From: Helicobacter burdigaliensis
Lineage (GTDB): Bacteria > Campylobacterota > Campylobacteria > Campylobacterales > Helicobacteraceae
NCBI RefSeq assembly: GCF_003670295.1
Contig: NZ_QXJG01000001.1
Span: 175,978-239,977, forward strand
Reading direction: 5' to 3'
DNA length: 64,000 nt
In this document: piece by piece, positions 7,616 through 16,687 of the stretch
Layout of the letters: each line of letters starts with the position of its first letter
Numbering within the stretch: the stretch's first letter is position 1
Made by a program: the position numbers and the translations under genes
Notes under the pieces: model-generated
What the model was told of the DNA's origin: nothing
The model's input: only the letters and a program-made list of their open reading frames with translations
Database searches by the model: none

Positions 7616-8461
7616 CTAGGGCAATTCTATTTTAAGGATTTTATTCTCCATCATAGCAGGTATCCACAAACTTTCTCCATCGCTATACATATCCGCAGGA
7701 CCTCCAATGGATTGCATTTTTAAAGTGCTGATTTTATTTTTATTTACTCTATAAATAACACCCCTAGTATTCTCACCCCAATCACTCACTAACAAATCTC
7801 CATTTTTAGCATATACAATTCCATCCAAAGCCCCAAGGGGTTCGCTTAAGTTTTGAACTTTTTTACTCTCTAAATTAATGAGCACGATACTCCCTTTATC
7901 TTTTCCGTTTGGATCATATCCTACGGCGATAAGATTTTTCTTCTCTTTATCTAGCAACAATCCATTAGGGCCACCCAGCTTAGAATCTAATTGCACCAAA
8001 GTTTCATGCTTTTTGTTTTTTAAATCCACTTTATGAATAATCCCCGTTCCTGTATCGCTTACTAGTAAAGTATTATCATCTAAAACTTCAATTGCATTTA
8101 AAAATACAGCTCCCTTAATATCAAGGCTAAATACTTCTTTTCCGCTTGTTTTATCAAAACCATTTAATACATCAATATCTACTACATACAATGTATTACC
8201 TATGCTATTCATTCCCTTAGGAGCATTAAGGTTTGAAATAAATTTTTTTATTTTAATCTCTCCATTTGTATCAAGTTTAGAAATAAAGCCATCCTTATCT
8301 TTACTAAGTGGCTCTAGCTTCTCTCCCACATTGCTTACAAAAATATCCCCTCCCATTCCATAAACACTCTCTGGATGAGAAAAGCCTTTAAAATCTTGTG
8401 CATTAGCTCCTAGTGCCAAAACACAACTTGCAACAGCACTTATCAGCATTTTTTCAATCAT
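7616..8461 (-). CDS. Periplasmic SMP-30/NHL-like beta-propeller protein
   Basis: 281 residues from the ATG at 8461, preceded by AAAGGA at good spacing. An in-frame ATG nine codons earlier lacks a site and would spoil the signal peptide. Residues 1-20 (MIEKMLISAVASCVLALGANA) are a Sec signal. The rest is repeated blades with motifs such as 'APKGMNSIGNTLYVVDID', 'LNAIEVLDDNTLLVSDTGTGIIHKVDL', 'GPNGLLLDKEKKNLIAVGYD' and 'ALDGIVYAKNGDLLVSDWGENTRGVIYRV', typical of SMP-30/gluconolactonase or NHL propellers. The substrate is unknown; a lactonase activity cannot be asserted. Confidence 0.8.
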   Translation of the reverse strand: MIEKMLISAVASCVLALGANAQDFKGFSHPESVYGMGGDIFVSNVGEKLEPLSKDKDGFISKLDTNGEIKIKKFISNLNAPKGMNSIGNTLYVVDIDVLNGFDKTSGKEVFSLDIKGAVFLNAIEVLDDNTLLVSDTGTGIIHKVDLKNKKHETLVQLDSKLGGPNGLLLDKEKKNLIAVGYDPNGKDKGSIVLINLESKKVQNLSEPLGALDGIVYAKNGDLLVSDWGENTRGVIYRVNKNKISTLKMQSIGGPADMYSDGESLWIPAMMENKILKIELP

Positions 8462-8568
8462 AATTAATCCTTTTGTATTTTTAACCATTATAAAGCAAAA
8501 AAGTTATTTTGAGTATGATTTTGGTTAAGTTTTGCAAAAATAGAGTTTTTGTGTTTAATTTTAGTGTT

Positions 8569-8595
8569 TATAAAAACCCAAAAAAGGTTTTTATA
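8569..8595 (-). terminator. Terminator after the Cache chemoreceptor gene
   Basis: A perfect 10-bp stem, TATAAAAACC/GGTTTTTATA (8569-8578 with 8586-8595), sits 3 nt after the stop of the minus-strand receptor gene, with a 7-nt T-rich loop on that strand. Confidence 0.65.
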
Positions 8596-8597
8596 GG

Positions 8598-10646
8598 CTA
8601 AAATTTCTTTTTATTGACATCTTCTAAAATATCATCTGAAATTTGATTGATTTCTTTAGCTACATTGTTTGTATCTAGTGCAACTTGCAAGTTCTCTTTG
8701 GTAACATTTTCAATCTGCTCTATGGCAATATTGATTTGCGAAATTCCCTCTGTTTGCTCTTTTATATGTTGTGCCACATCATTAATTGTTTGCACTAAAA
8801 GATTAATATTTGCCTCAATTTCTCCTAAAGATTTTTGTGTGCGTTCAGCTAGTTTTCTAACTTCATCTGCCACAACCGCAAATCCTCTCCCATGCTCTCC
8901 TGCCCTTGCTGCTTCAATAGCTGCATTTAATGCTAAAAGATTCGTCTGGTCTGCAATATCTGAGATAATTCCTACAATTTGTTTAATATCTTGAGTTTGT
9001 TGCGTAATATTCTCTGTTTTGGCACTCACATCATTCATAGAAGAAGCGATTTGCTCCATAGCACTTACAGATTGTTCTAAAGAATTTGCTTGATTAGAAG
9101 CTCCGCTTGAGAGTTTCTCCATCGCCTTTTCTAAAATTTCACTTTTAAACGATAGATTATCTGCAAATTGCATAGAAATTTTTAACATTGATTTTATCTC
9201 TTCACCCAAAGCATTACTAACTAGCTCCACCTTGCCTTTAGGATTTGCTATATTAGCCCTAAAATCTAGCTTTGTATAAGCATCAAAAACCTTTGTAAGC
9301 TCATTAATATCTTTACCGATATTTTCTTCTAAAACTTTAAGCATACTATTCAATACAAGTTGTAATTCTTTTAATTGTGGATTAGCAGGTTGTGCTTGTA
9401 TTCTAGCATCCAAATATCCCGCTTCAATTTTTCTTGCTGTTTGCGTTGCTTCTTTGATAGCTAGTGAATCCTTTTCTAAGTTTGTAGTGCTTTTTTGTAT
9501 AGCTTCATTCACAGCTTTTGTTAGCTTTCCTATTTCATCATTTTCTTGCACTTCTTGCAATTTAGGTAGATTTTTACCCTCATGATTGATATAGGATAAA
9601 AACTCAAAAATACTCTTAGAAACCCTGTCTAATCTTCCAACAATTCCATATTTAACCATAAGCCAAGAAGACAATGCAACCATAACGAGTAACAACACAA
9701 TAAAACCTATAACAATTTGTTCCATTACTTTATTGGCTTTTGTAAAATCCTCCATCTTGGCTTCTGCTAGAATGTAAATTCCTAAAGGTTGATTATAGGC
9801 AAAATAGCTTCTATATTCTTCACCATTTTCTTCAAAATCCACCAAACCACTTTCTGGAAGTTTTTGATAAAAACTAAAATTATTCTCTTTTTGATTATGT
9901 CCCAAAATAAAACGATTATAATTTTTATCCAAAACCGCTATTTGTCCATTTTCACCTATCTTTACACTCTCCATACTCTCTTTAATCAAAGCATAAATAG
10001 TATCTAACGGAAATGCCACAAACAAAATTCCCACCACTTGTGAATCCCCATCTATAACAGGAGAATAAATTGCCACATAATCTTTATTAAAAAGTTGCAA
10101 TCTTCCATAAAATTTTTCTTTATGAGTAATTTTATTATAAGCTGGATGCTTACTATCTATCTTTGTGCCAACCAATCTATTACCATTAGTATCCCTAAGA
10201 GAAGTAGAAACTCTTATAAACTCTCCATTTGTCATTTTTGTAAAAATCGTAGCTTCCGCAAAAGTGAGTTTTGCAAAGGCATCAATTGCACTAAAATTAT
10301 TTGTAAGCTCATATGTATTAAGGGTAAGATTTGGAATATATGTTCCTTTTAATTCAATTTCTCCATTGATTTTAAAGCTATTAGAATTAATCTCCCCAAA
10401 TTCATCTGCTAACTTTCTTTGCAACATATCTAATAAATTATCTGTATTTTTTGAGATCTCATGCAATAAAAAATTATTTGCTAGTGTTCCAATTTGACTA
10501 ATACGCATATTAATCTGATTATTAGTATATTTTGTAATAGCCCTATCAAAAACAAAACTAAAAATCACCAAAATCAATACAAATAAAGCAATTTGACTGC
10601 TTAAAAACTTTTTACTCAGTGTAAAATTTTTCCAAATACTTATCAT
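8598..10646 (-). CDS. Methyl-accepting chemotaxis protein, Cache type
   Basis: 682 residues. A first membrane helix lies at about 13-32. The periplasmic region to about 305 holds a Cache-like sensor ('[41 protein letters not shown]', then '[22 protein letters not shown]'). A second helix at about 310-332, a HAMP region and a long signalling domain follow, with the hairpin tip '[38 protein letters not shown]'. The ligand is unknown; Cache domains usually bind amino or organic acids. The gene is single and ends in a clear hairpin. Confidence 0.92.
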   Translation of the reverse strand: MISIWKNFTLSKKFLSSQIALFVLILVIFSFVFDRAITKYTNNQINMRISQIGTLANNFLLHEISKNTDNLLDMLQRKLADEFGEINSNSFKINGEIELKGTYIPNLTLNTYELTNNFSAIDAFAKLTFAEATIFTKMTNGEFIRVSTSLRDTNGNRLVGTKIDSKHPAYNKITHKEKFYGRLQLFNKDYVAIYSPVIDGDSQVVGILFVAFPLDTIYALIKESMESVKIGENGQIAVLDKNYNRFILGHNQKENNFSFYQKLPESGLVDFEENGEEYRSYFAYNQPLGIYILAEAKMEDFTKANKVMEQIVIGFIVLLLVMVALSSWLMVKYGIVGRLDRVSKSIFEFLSYINHEGKNLPKLQEVQENDEIGKLTKAVNEAIQKSTTNLEKDSLAIKEATQTARKIEAGYLDARIQAQPANPQLKELQLVLNSMLKVLEENIGKDINELTKVFDAYTKLDFRANIANPKGKVELVSNALGEEIKSMLKISMQFADNLSFKSEILEKAMEKLSSGASNQANSLEQSVSAMEQIASSMNDVSAKTENITQQTQDIKQIVGIISDIADQTNLLALNAAIEAARAGEHGRGFAVVADEVRKLAERTQKSLGEIEANINLLVQTINDVAQHIKEQTEGISQINIAIEQIENVTKENLQVALDTNNVAKEINQISDDILEDVNKKKF

Positions 10647-10824
10647 ACAGCTCCTTAAAATTTATATGAAGCTGTATTTTACACCAAAAAAAAATAAAGT
10701 TTTTATTTACCAAACAAAAATTTTTATTTATTTAAATTAAATTTCATAGTATTTTATATTTATAATAACTATAAAATAAAGACAAACCACTAAAATTCTA
10801 ATAAACTTTTACTTATTTCAACTA

Positions 10825-12036
10825 TCAATTATTAGAAAGTTTTTTTATAATTTGTGCAATATAATTGCAACAAATTGTAGCACTAGCCCAAGCAAAAGCT
10901 AAATTATATCCCCCACGATCACCTACTATATCTAGCATTTCACCTATTATAAAAAGATTAGGATATTTTTTAGATTCTAAGTTTACACTCACTTCTTTAA
11001 AAGACACACCCCCACCACTCACCTCTGCACTTTCAAATCCCTTAAGCTTAGGATTTTTAAAGCTAAAGTTTTTTAACATATATGCAATTTGCTTTAAATG
11101 CTTTGTATGGATTGCAGAATCTTTAAAATCTTTACTCAATGCTTTTGCGATTTTTGGATTAACAATGCCTCTTAAAATTTCTTCCATTCTTTTAATATTT
11201 TGATTTTTATACCAAGATAAAAGCATGTTCTCTAATTCTCTCAATCCTAAATCCGGCAAGAAATCCAAAACAATCTCACATTCCCCTTTAACAAAAAGCG
11301 AAATATCCAAAATCCCAAAACCCGATATTCCATAATTTGTAAAAAGCACATCTCCTATTAATTCTTTTAATATTTTATTGTCTTTTTTAAGTGTAACTTT
11401 TGCTTCTATTTTATTACCCTGTAATTCTTCTAAAATCTTAGATTGACATTCTAAAGACACTAAAGCAGGATAAGTTTTTATAATCTCTAATCCTAGATTC
11501 TTAGCCAAAACAAATCCACTTTCACTGCCTCCAAGCTTAGAATGTGCCTCGCTCCCACAGCTTAGAATAACAAAATCAAACAAATTATTTTTATTTTGAT
11601 TTAAAATGTATTTATCATTATATTTTTCAATACTTTTAATCTCATTTTCTAAAAATACATTGATTTTATATTTTTGTATAAAAAAACTAAAAACTTCTAC
11701 AACTGATTTTGCACTTTGTGAGATAGGATACACCCTACCATCTTCTTGTGCTTTTAAAAGCAATCCTAGTTCTAAGCATTTTTTATAAAATTCTTTGTAA
11801 GAAAATCCATTAAAAATCTTTTTAATCTCTTGTGAAGAAAGTGTGCTTGAATGATAATTTGCAGGAGTTAGATTATTATTGTGAATATTACAGCGTCCAT
11901 TGCCTGTAGCTTGTAGCTTTTTGCCTAAATTTTTATTTTTGTCATAAATGCTAACTTTAACCCCTAAAGATGCCAATAGAATCGCACAAAAGATTCCACT
12001 AGCACCCCCACCAACGATACCAACACTAGCCTTTAT
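10825..12036 (-). CDS. BaiN/HI0933-like FAD flavoprotein, probable AUA start
   Basis: The frame contains the Rossmann FAD motif '[23 protein letters not shown]', then '[19 protein letters not shown]' and the C-terminal '[32 protein letters not shown]', all typical of the HI0933/BaiN family (about 400 residues). No ATG, GTG or TTG precedes the Rossmann motif; the first TTG (11976) would delete it. Upstream in frame, after two stops, only ATA at 12034-12036 has a well-placed GGGAG. This ATA overlaps the accA stop as ATAA. From there the protein is 403 residues, the family length. The start choice is inference; a single base error turning ATG into ATA is the alternative. Confidence 0.8.
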   Translation of the reverse strand: MKASVGIVGGGASGIFCAILLASLGVKVSIYDKNKNLGKKLQATGNGRCNIHNNNLTPANYHSSTLSSQEIKKIFNGFSYKEFYKKCLELGLLLKAQEDGRVYPISQSAKSVVEVFSFFIQKYKINVFLENEIKSIEKYNDKYILNQNKNNLFDFVILSCGSEAHSKLGGSESGFVLAKNLGLEIIKTYPALVSLECQSKILEELQGNKIEAKVTLKKDNKILKELIGDVLFTNYGISGFGILDISLFVKGECEIVLDFLPDLGLRELENMLLSWYKNQNIKRMEEILRGIVNPKIAKALSKDFKDSAIHTKHLKQIAYMLKNFSFKNPKLKGFESAEVSGGGVSFKEVSVNLESKKYPNLFIIGEMLDIVGDRGGYNLAFAWASATICCNYIAQIIKKLSNN

Positions 12037-12959
12037 TGAAAACTCCCATAAGACATTAGCTTATTATATCTTGCTTCTAAAAAATTTCCTTGTTCCCTAA
12101 TAGACTGCAAGGCTTCTAAAAAATATTTTTTAATCTCTTGTGCGGCAACTTCTTTATCTCTATGGGCTCCAATATTTGGCTCTTTAATAATAGCATCAAT
12201 AAGTCCTGCTTCTTTTAAGCCCTCTGGAGTAATTTTTAAAGCTTCTGTGGCTTGCTCTATCTTTGCGCTATCATTCCATAAAATTGCCGCACAACCCTCT
12301 GGAGAAATTACACTAAAAATAGAATATTCCATCATCGCAAGCCTATCAGCAACACCAATAGCTAAAGCACCACCACTTCCACCTTCACCTATAACAATAG
12401 AAATTGTAGGAACTTTTAGTGTGCTAAATTCTTGTAAGTTTTTAGCTATGGCTTCACTTTGTCCTCTCTCTTCAGCACCTACACCCGGATAAGCCCCCGG
12501 AGTGTCAATAAACATTAAAATAGGAATATCAAACTTTTCTGCCATTTTAGCAGCACGCAAAGCTTTACGATAGCCCTCTGGATTTGGCATACCAAAATTT
12601 CTTTGGAGTTTATTTTTAGTTCCCCTACCCTTTTCTTCTCCGATAACCATAACTTTTTGCTCTTCAATATAGCCAAGATAACAAACAATAGCCGCATCAT
12701 CTCTATAATGCCTATCTCCATGAATCTCAATAGGTTCTCTAAGGAGCAAGTTAATATAATCAAGTGCATAAGGGCGATCTGGATGTCTTGCAAGTTGTAA
12801 CTTTTGATAATCAGAAAGATTAGAATAAACCTTGCCAACTTCTTTTTTAAGTTCCTCTTCTAAAATTTCAATCGCAGGGAGATCATTTTTAAGCCTTGCT
12901 CCTGCTATTGAATCTTGAATGCTTTTAATTTTTAATTCAAAATCTAAATAAGTTGCCAC
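12033..12959 (-). CDS. accA: Acetyl-CoA carboxylase carboxyltransferase alpha subunit
   Basis: 308 residues starting at GTG 12959, five bases after the fabF stop. Transfers carboxyl from carboxybiotin to acetyl-CoA together with AccD, the first step of fatty acid synthesis. Recognised by '[16 protein letters not shown]', '[15 protein letters not shown]', '[21 protein letters not shown]', '[24 protein letters not shown]' and '[38 protein letters not shown]'. Length is normal. Its stop overlaps the apparent start of the flavoprotein gene downstream. Confidence 0.96.
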   Translation of the reverse strand: MATYLDFELKIKSIQDSIAGARLKNDLPAIEILEEELKKEVGKVYSNLSDYQKLQLARHPDRPYALDYINLLLREPIEIHGDRHYRDDAAIVCYLGYIEEQKVMVIGEEKGRGTKNKLQRNFGMPNPEGYRKALRAAKMAEKFDIPILMFIDTPGAYPGVGAEERGQSEAIAKNLQEFSTLKVPTISIVIGEGGSGGALAIGVADRLAMMEYSIFSVISPEGCAAILWNDSAKIEQATEALKITPEGLKEAGLIDAIIKEPNIGAHRDKEVAAQEIKKYFLEALQSIREQGNFLEARYNKLMSYGSFQ

Positions 12960-12964
12960 TTTAT

Positions 12965-14200
12965 CTATGCCTTTTTAAAGATTACAACTCCATTTGTTCC
13001 ACCAAATCCAAAGGAGTTACTCATAATTACATCTATTTTAGCTTCTCTTGCTACATTTGGAATATAATCTAAATCACATTCTGGATCTTTTTGTGTTTGG
13101 TTGATCGTAGGAGGTAAAATCCCTTTTTCCATTGCCATAATAGAAATCACAGCTTCTAAGCCCCCTGCAGCACCTAAACAATGCCCAATTTGTCCTTTAG
13201 TAGAACTTACAGGTGGCACACTTCCATTAAAGACTTTCTTTAATGCTAAAGTTTCATATAAATCATTATATTTCGTGCTTGTTCCATGTGCATTCACATA
13301 ATCCACTTTCATATTTGCCATTGCTAATGCTGCCCTCATAGCCCTATAAGCACCCTCACCCTCTGGAGCTGGAGTAGTGATATGGTTCGCATCTCCACTC
13401 TCTCCAAACCCTACAAGCTCTGCATAAATCTTAGCACCTCTAGCCTTTGCACTCTCATAGTCTTCCAAAACCAAAGCCGCTGCACCTTCACCCATTACAA
13501 ATCCGCTTCTTTGTGCGTCAAATGGGCGTGAAGCTAACTCTGGCTCATCATTTCTATCACAGAGTGCTTTCATCGCTGCAAATCCACCAATGCCTACACC
13601 ACAAATAGCAGATTCTGCTGCAACAAGCAACATTCTATCCGCACAATTTAGCATAATTGTCTTAGCCGCTTCAATAATTCCATGAGTTCCTGCAGCACAT
13701 GCTGTTACACTTGCTAAATTGGGACCTTTTAGTGAATAGTCAATAGAAATAAATCCCCCAAGCATATTCACAAGTGCAGAAGGAATAAAGAAAGGTGAAA
13801 TACGCTTAGGACCTTTTTCAAAGTTAATTACAGAGTTTTTTTCAATATTTCCAAGCCCACCAATTCCTGAAGCTGAACTTATCCCAAAGCGTTCTGGATT
13901 GATTTTAAAATCTAATTTACCCTCACCATCTAAAAGCCCACTATCTTCCATAGCTTCTTTAGAAGCTTTGATTCCAAGCTGAATAAATCTATCTGCTTTT
14001 TTGACTTCCTTAGCGTCCATCACAGAATTTGGATCAAAATTGCTAATCTCTGCGGCAATTTTGACTGGAAAATCTGTTACATCAAAAGAGGAGATTGTTT
14101 TAATTCCGCATTTTCCTTTTATGATAGCCTCAAAAGAATCCTCTCTATTTAATCCAAGAGCATTGATCATTCCCATTCCTGTAATTACTACGCGTCGCAT
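12965..14200 (-). CDS. fabF: Beta-ketoacyl-ACP synthase II
   Basis: 411 residues. The elongating condensing enzyme of type II fatty acid synthesis. The catalytic Cys lies in '[11 protein letters not shown]' (about residue 168), with His residues in '[11 protein letters not shown]' (about 303) and '[16 protein letters not shown]' (about 340). The C-terminal '[15 protein letters not shown]' is the family ending. It lies between acpP and accA on the same strand, so ACP and its condensing enzyme are co-expressed. Confidence 0.96.
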   Translation of the reverse strand: MRRVVITGMGMINALGLNREDSFEAIIKGKCGIKTISSFDVTDFPVKIAAEISNFDPNSVMDAKEVKKADRFIQLGIKASKEAMEDSGLLDGEGKLDFKINPERFGISSASGIGGLGNIEKNSVINFEKGPKRISPFFIPSALVNMLGGFISIDYSLKGPNLASVTACAAGTHGIIEAAKTIMLNCADRMLLVAAESAICGVGIGGFAAMKALCDRNDEPELASRPFDAQRSGFVMGEGAAALVLEDYESAKARGAKIYAELVGFGESGDANHITTPAPEGEGAYRAMRAALAMANMKVDYVNAHGTSTKYNDLYETLALKKVFNGSVPPVSSTKGQIGHCLGAAGGLEAVISIMAMEKGILPPTINQTQKDPECDLDYIPNVAREAKIDVIMSNSFGFGGTNGVVIFKKA

Positions 14201-14255
14201 ATTTCTCCCTTAAAAATTTAAAATAAAATTTTAGTATGCCAAAAGGCACACTAAA

Positions 14256-14489
14256 TTATGCTTTTGCCTTTTCAATGTAAGCTACTACATCGCCCACAGT
14301 TGCAATCTTCTCTGCATCTTCATCTGGAATTTCAATCTCAAACTTCTCTTCTAAAGCCATTACAAGCTCAACAACATCTAAAGAATCAGCACCTAAATCA
14401 TCAACAAATTTTGATTCTGGCTTTACTTCGCCCTCATTTACATTTAATTGTTCTACTACAACAGCTTTAACATCATCAAATACTGCCAT
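14256..14489 (-). CDS. acpP: Acyl carrier protein
   Basis: 77 residues, acidic. The phosphopantetheine attachment Ser is in '[19 protein letters not shown]' (about residue 36). Carries growing acyl chains for FabG and FabF, whose genes flank it. AGGAG lies upstream of the start. Confidence 0.97.
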   Translation of the reverse strand: MAVFDDVKAVVVEQLNVNEGEVKPESKFVDDLGADSLDVVELVMALEEKFEIEIPDEDAEKIATVGDVVAYIEKAKA

Positions 14490-14563
14490 TTTTTTCTCCT
14501 AGTTTTTTACAAAATTTTTCATAAGTCGTAATTCTATCTAAGTTTTTCTTAAAAAACTCATTA

Positions 14564-15307
14564 TTACATATATAATCCACCATTAACTTTCAAAACTTCC
14601 CCACTAATATAGCTTGAATAATCTGATAAAAGGAAAGCAACAGCCCCTGCTACCTCCTCTCCCTTACCAAATCTACCTAGTGGTATATTTGAAGCATAAG
14701 CGTTTTTAATTTCTTCTTTTAACTCTTTTGTCATATCGCTTTCTATAAATCCTGGAGTAATACAATTAAAACGAATTCCTTTAGAACCCCCCTCTTTTGC
14801 AAAAGATTTACTCATAGCAATCATTCCACCTTTACTTGCTGCATAATTACACTGTCCTAAATTACCAATCTCCCCAATAATAGAAGCAATATTTACTACA
14901 CTTCCAAAACCTTGTTTTCTCATAATCTTTAAAGCCTCACGACACCCAATAAAGCAAGAGGTTAAATTTGCATCTATTACTGATGTGAAATCCTCTAACT
15001 TCATACGCATAGAAAGCTTATCATTTGTAATTCCTGCATTATTTACAAGATAGCTTAGCTCTCCATCTGCACTAACAATCACATTGAGAGCCTCTACAAA
15101 TTGCTCTTCATTTGTCGCATCAAAGCAAATTACAGCCGCCTCTCCACCTGCTTCTTTAATCTCTTGTTGCAACGCATCGGCTAATTCTGGCTTAGAGCGA
15201 TAGTTAATCCAAACTTTCAAACCCATTTTAGCCAAAACCTTTGCAATTTCTGCACCTATTCCTTTGCTTGCACCAGTAATTAAGACATTTTTTCCACTAA
15301 ATTTCAT
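14564..15307 (-). CDS. fabG: 3-oxoacyl-ACP reductase
   Basis: 247 residues, classical short-chain dehydrogenase. NADPH motif 'TGASKGIGAEIAKVLA' at the N-terminus, 'NNAGI', catalytic Ser in 'NIASIIGEIGN', and Tyr/Lys in 'YAASKGGMIAMSKSFA'. 'RFNCITPGFIESDMT' is the FabG signature region. Reduces beta-ketoacyl-ACP. First gene of the fabG-acpP-fabF-accA run. Confidence 0.95.
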   Translation of the reverse strand: MKFSGKNVLITGASKGIGAEIAKVLAKMGLKVWINYRSKPELADALQQEIKEAGGEAAVICFDATNEEQFVEALNVIVSADGELSYLVNNAGITNDKLSMRMKLEDFTSVIDANLTSCFIGCREALKIMRKQGFGSVVNIASIIGEIGNLGQCNYAASKGGMIAMSKSFAKEGGSKGIRFNCITPGFIESDMTKELKEEIKNAYASNIPLGRFGKGEEVAGAVAFLLSDYSSYISGEVLKVNGGLYM

Positions 15308-15349
15308 AAAATTCCTTATTATAAAATGCGAACCTAATTATACCCAAAC

Positions 15350-16111
15350 TTACCTTACTTCATAAATAAGTTTAGTTTTTTGTTCTTCTCTTTCTATTTT
15401 TACTAACTCTAGCCCATCTATCTGCAAATCTTGCAAATCTCTTAAAACTTGAAGTTGTGCTTTAGCACATTCTTTTAATAAGATTCCTCTATAATGCTTT
15501 GCATAGTGGCTTACAACCTTTTGATTTTTAATAAATACTGGCTCATACACCAAAACTTCTTCTTTATCCAACACATCAAAAATTTTAAAACACTGCTGAT
15601 AAAACCCCGCTCTTAAATCCAAAATTTCTTTTTGCGATTTTAAAAACTCTCTATAAATTTCTACGCTTTTAGCATAAAACTTTTTTGTATTAAAATCATA
15701 AAACCCCTCTCCTTGCTTTAAATCATAATAAGGAATTTTATCCCCTGCCCTTAATATCCCAAAAAGATTTGAAAAAATCAACACTCTTTTTTTAATATAT
15801 TCTTGTGCGTTTTTGGGTAAATTTTGATAATCTAGCGCTACAAAAGCAACCCCACAATATCGCAAAATCGCTTCTAACAAAGGTGCATTAAAAAGATTTT
15901 GCGCTTTGCTTAGCTCTTCTAAATCTATCTTTTTTACACCAAAGCTTTTTGCAATTTTTGCTTCGCTTTCAGTTTGTAAAAACTTTACATACTCCTCTAG
16001 CGCCTCTTTTAGCCCCTTACTTAGAATCTCTTTGTAAAATTCTCCTTTGTTTTTTGTTTCTTGCGCGCTTGTTAATAATTTTTTCTCACTTGGAGAGAAG
16101 AATATCCACAT
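15350..16111 (-). CDS. yaaA: YaaA family (UPF0246) peroxide-stress protein
   Basis: 253 residues from the ATG at 16111, which begins 'MWIFFSPSEKK', the typical YaaA opening ('ilisPaK'). An ATG seven codons upstream is possible but does not fit the family. Other family stretches: 'FNAPLLEAILRYCGVAFVALDY', 'RVLIFSNLFGILRAGDKIPYYDLKQG' and the C-terminal 'VVSHYAKHYRGILLKECAKA'. In E. coli YaaA lowers intracellular free iron during peroxide stress and binds DNA; the role here is inferred by family. It lies just upstream of the fab run on the same strand. Confidence 0.85.
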   Translation of the reverse strand: MWIFFSPSEKKLLTSAQETKNKGEFYKEILSKGLKEALEEYVKFLQTESEAKIAKSFGVKKIDLEELSKAQNLFNAPLLEAILRYCGVAFVALDYQNLPKNAQEYIKKRVLIFSNLFGILRAGDKIPYYDLKQGEGFYDFNTKKFYAKSVEIYREFLKSQKEILDLRAGFYQQCFKIFDVLDKEEVLVYEPVFIKNQKVVSHYAKHYRGILLKECAKAQLQVLRDLQDLQIDGLELVKIEREEQKTKLIYEVR

Positions 16112-16165
16112 TTTATTTACCTTTTGATACAATTTAAAGTTTAAATTTTATCATAAGGAATTTCT

Positions 16166-16687
16166 ATGGACAACTTAAAATTTCCCAAAAGCTATCTTTT
16201 TTGTTTATTTTTCTATCTTTTTTTACTAGGTTTAGGTGTTGGAGCGATGATTTGTGCTGGAGTTTTTAGCGCACCTGCTATTTTTAGAGCAAGTGCGATT
16301 GTAGAGGGCTTAGAGATTAGCCTTTTTCAAAGTGGAGTTTTGATGACTAGCATTTTTGTAAAACTAAATTCTTTACTTCTTGCACTGGGTGGAATTATTT
16401 TAGCTTATGAGCTTATGAGTTTTTTTAGACATAAAACTAAAATTTCTGCATTGCTTGGAATAATCTGTGTCCTTTTAATCTGTCTTTTTGCATTTTATTA
16501 CACTCCCTTTATCTTAGATGCACAAAAACTAGGAGAAAATGGCATTGCTACTTTAGAATTTGATAAAGCACATAAAGAATCTGTTTTGGTTTTTAAAGGG
16601 CTTTTATTCGCTCTTATTTTGCTTGGTGTTGCAAATATGTTTAAGATTATTCATCTATTGCAAAGATATTTAAAACCACAAAACTGA
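16166..16687 (+). CDS. DUF4149 integral membrane protein
   Basis: 173 residues with four membrane helices (about 10-37, 55-82, 92-113 and 140-165). The 'GVGAMICAGVFSAPAIF' motif near the N-terminus and 'AHKESVLVFKGLLF' near the end fit the DUF4149/TMEM205-like family, of unknown function. Its last 37 bases overlap the end of addB on the opposite strand. Confidence 0.8.
   Translation: MDNLKFPKSYLFCLFFYLFLLGLGVGAMICAGVFSAPAIFRASAIVEGLEISLFQSGVLMTSIFVKLNSLLLALGGIILAYELMSFFRHKTKISALLGIICVLLICLFAFYYTPFILDAQKLGENGIATLEFDKAHKESVLVFKGLLFALILLGVANMFKIIHLLQRYLKPQN

Noticed and set aside
10865-11203. Plus-strand 112-codon frame
   Set aside because: Lies wholly inside the flavoprotein gene on the other strand, which has clear family motifs.
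14258-14470. Plus-strand frame opposite acpP
   Set aside because: Shadow of acpP; Leu/Gln/His-rich translation caused by the antisense codons.
14784-14792. Short C run in fabG as a phase-variation tract
   Set aside because: Only six C in a row, too short to slip often, in a housekeeping gene.
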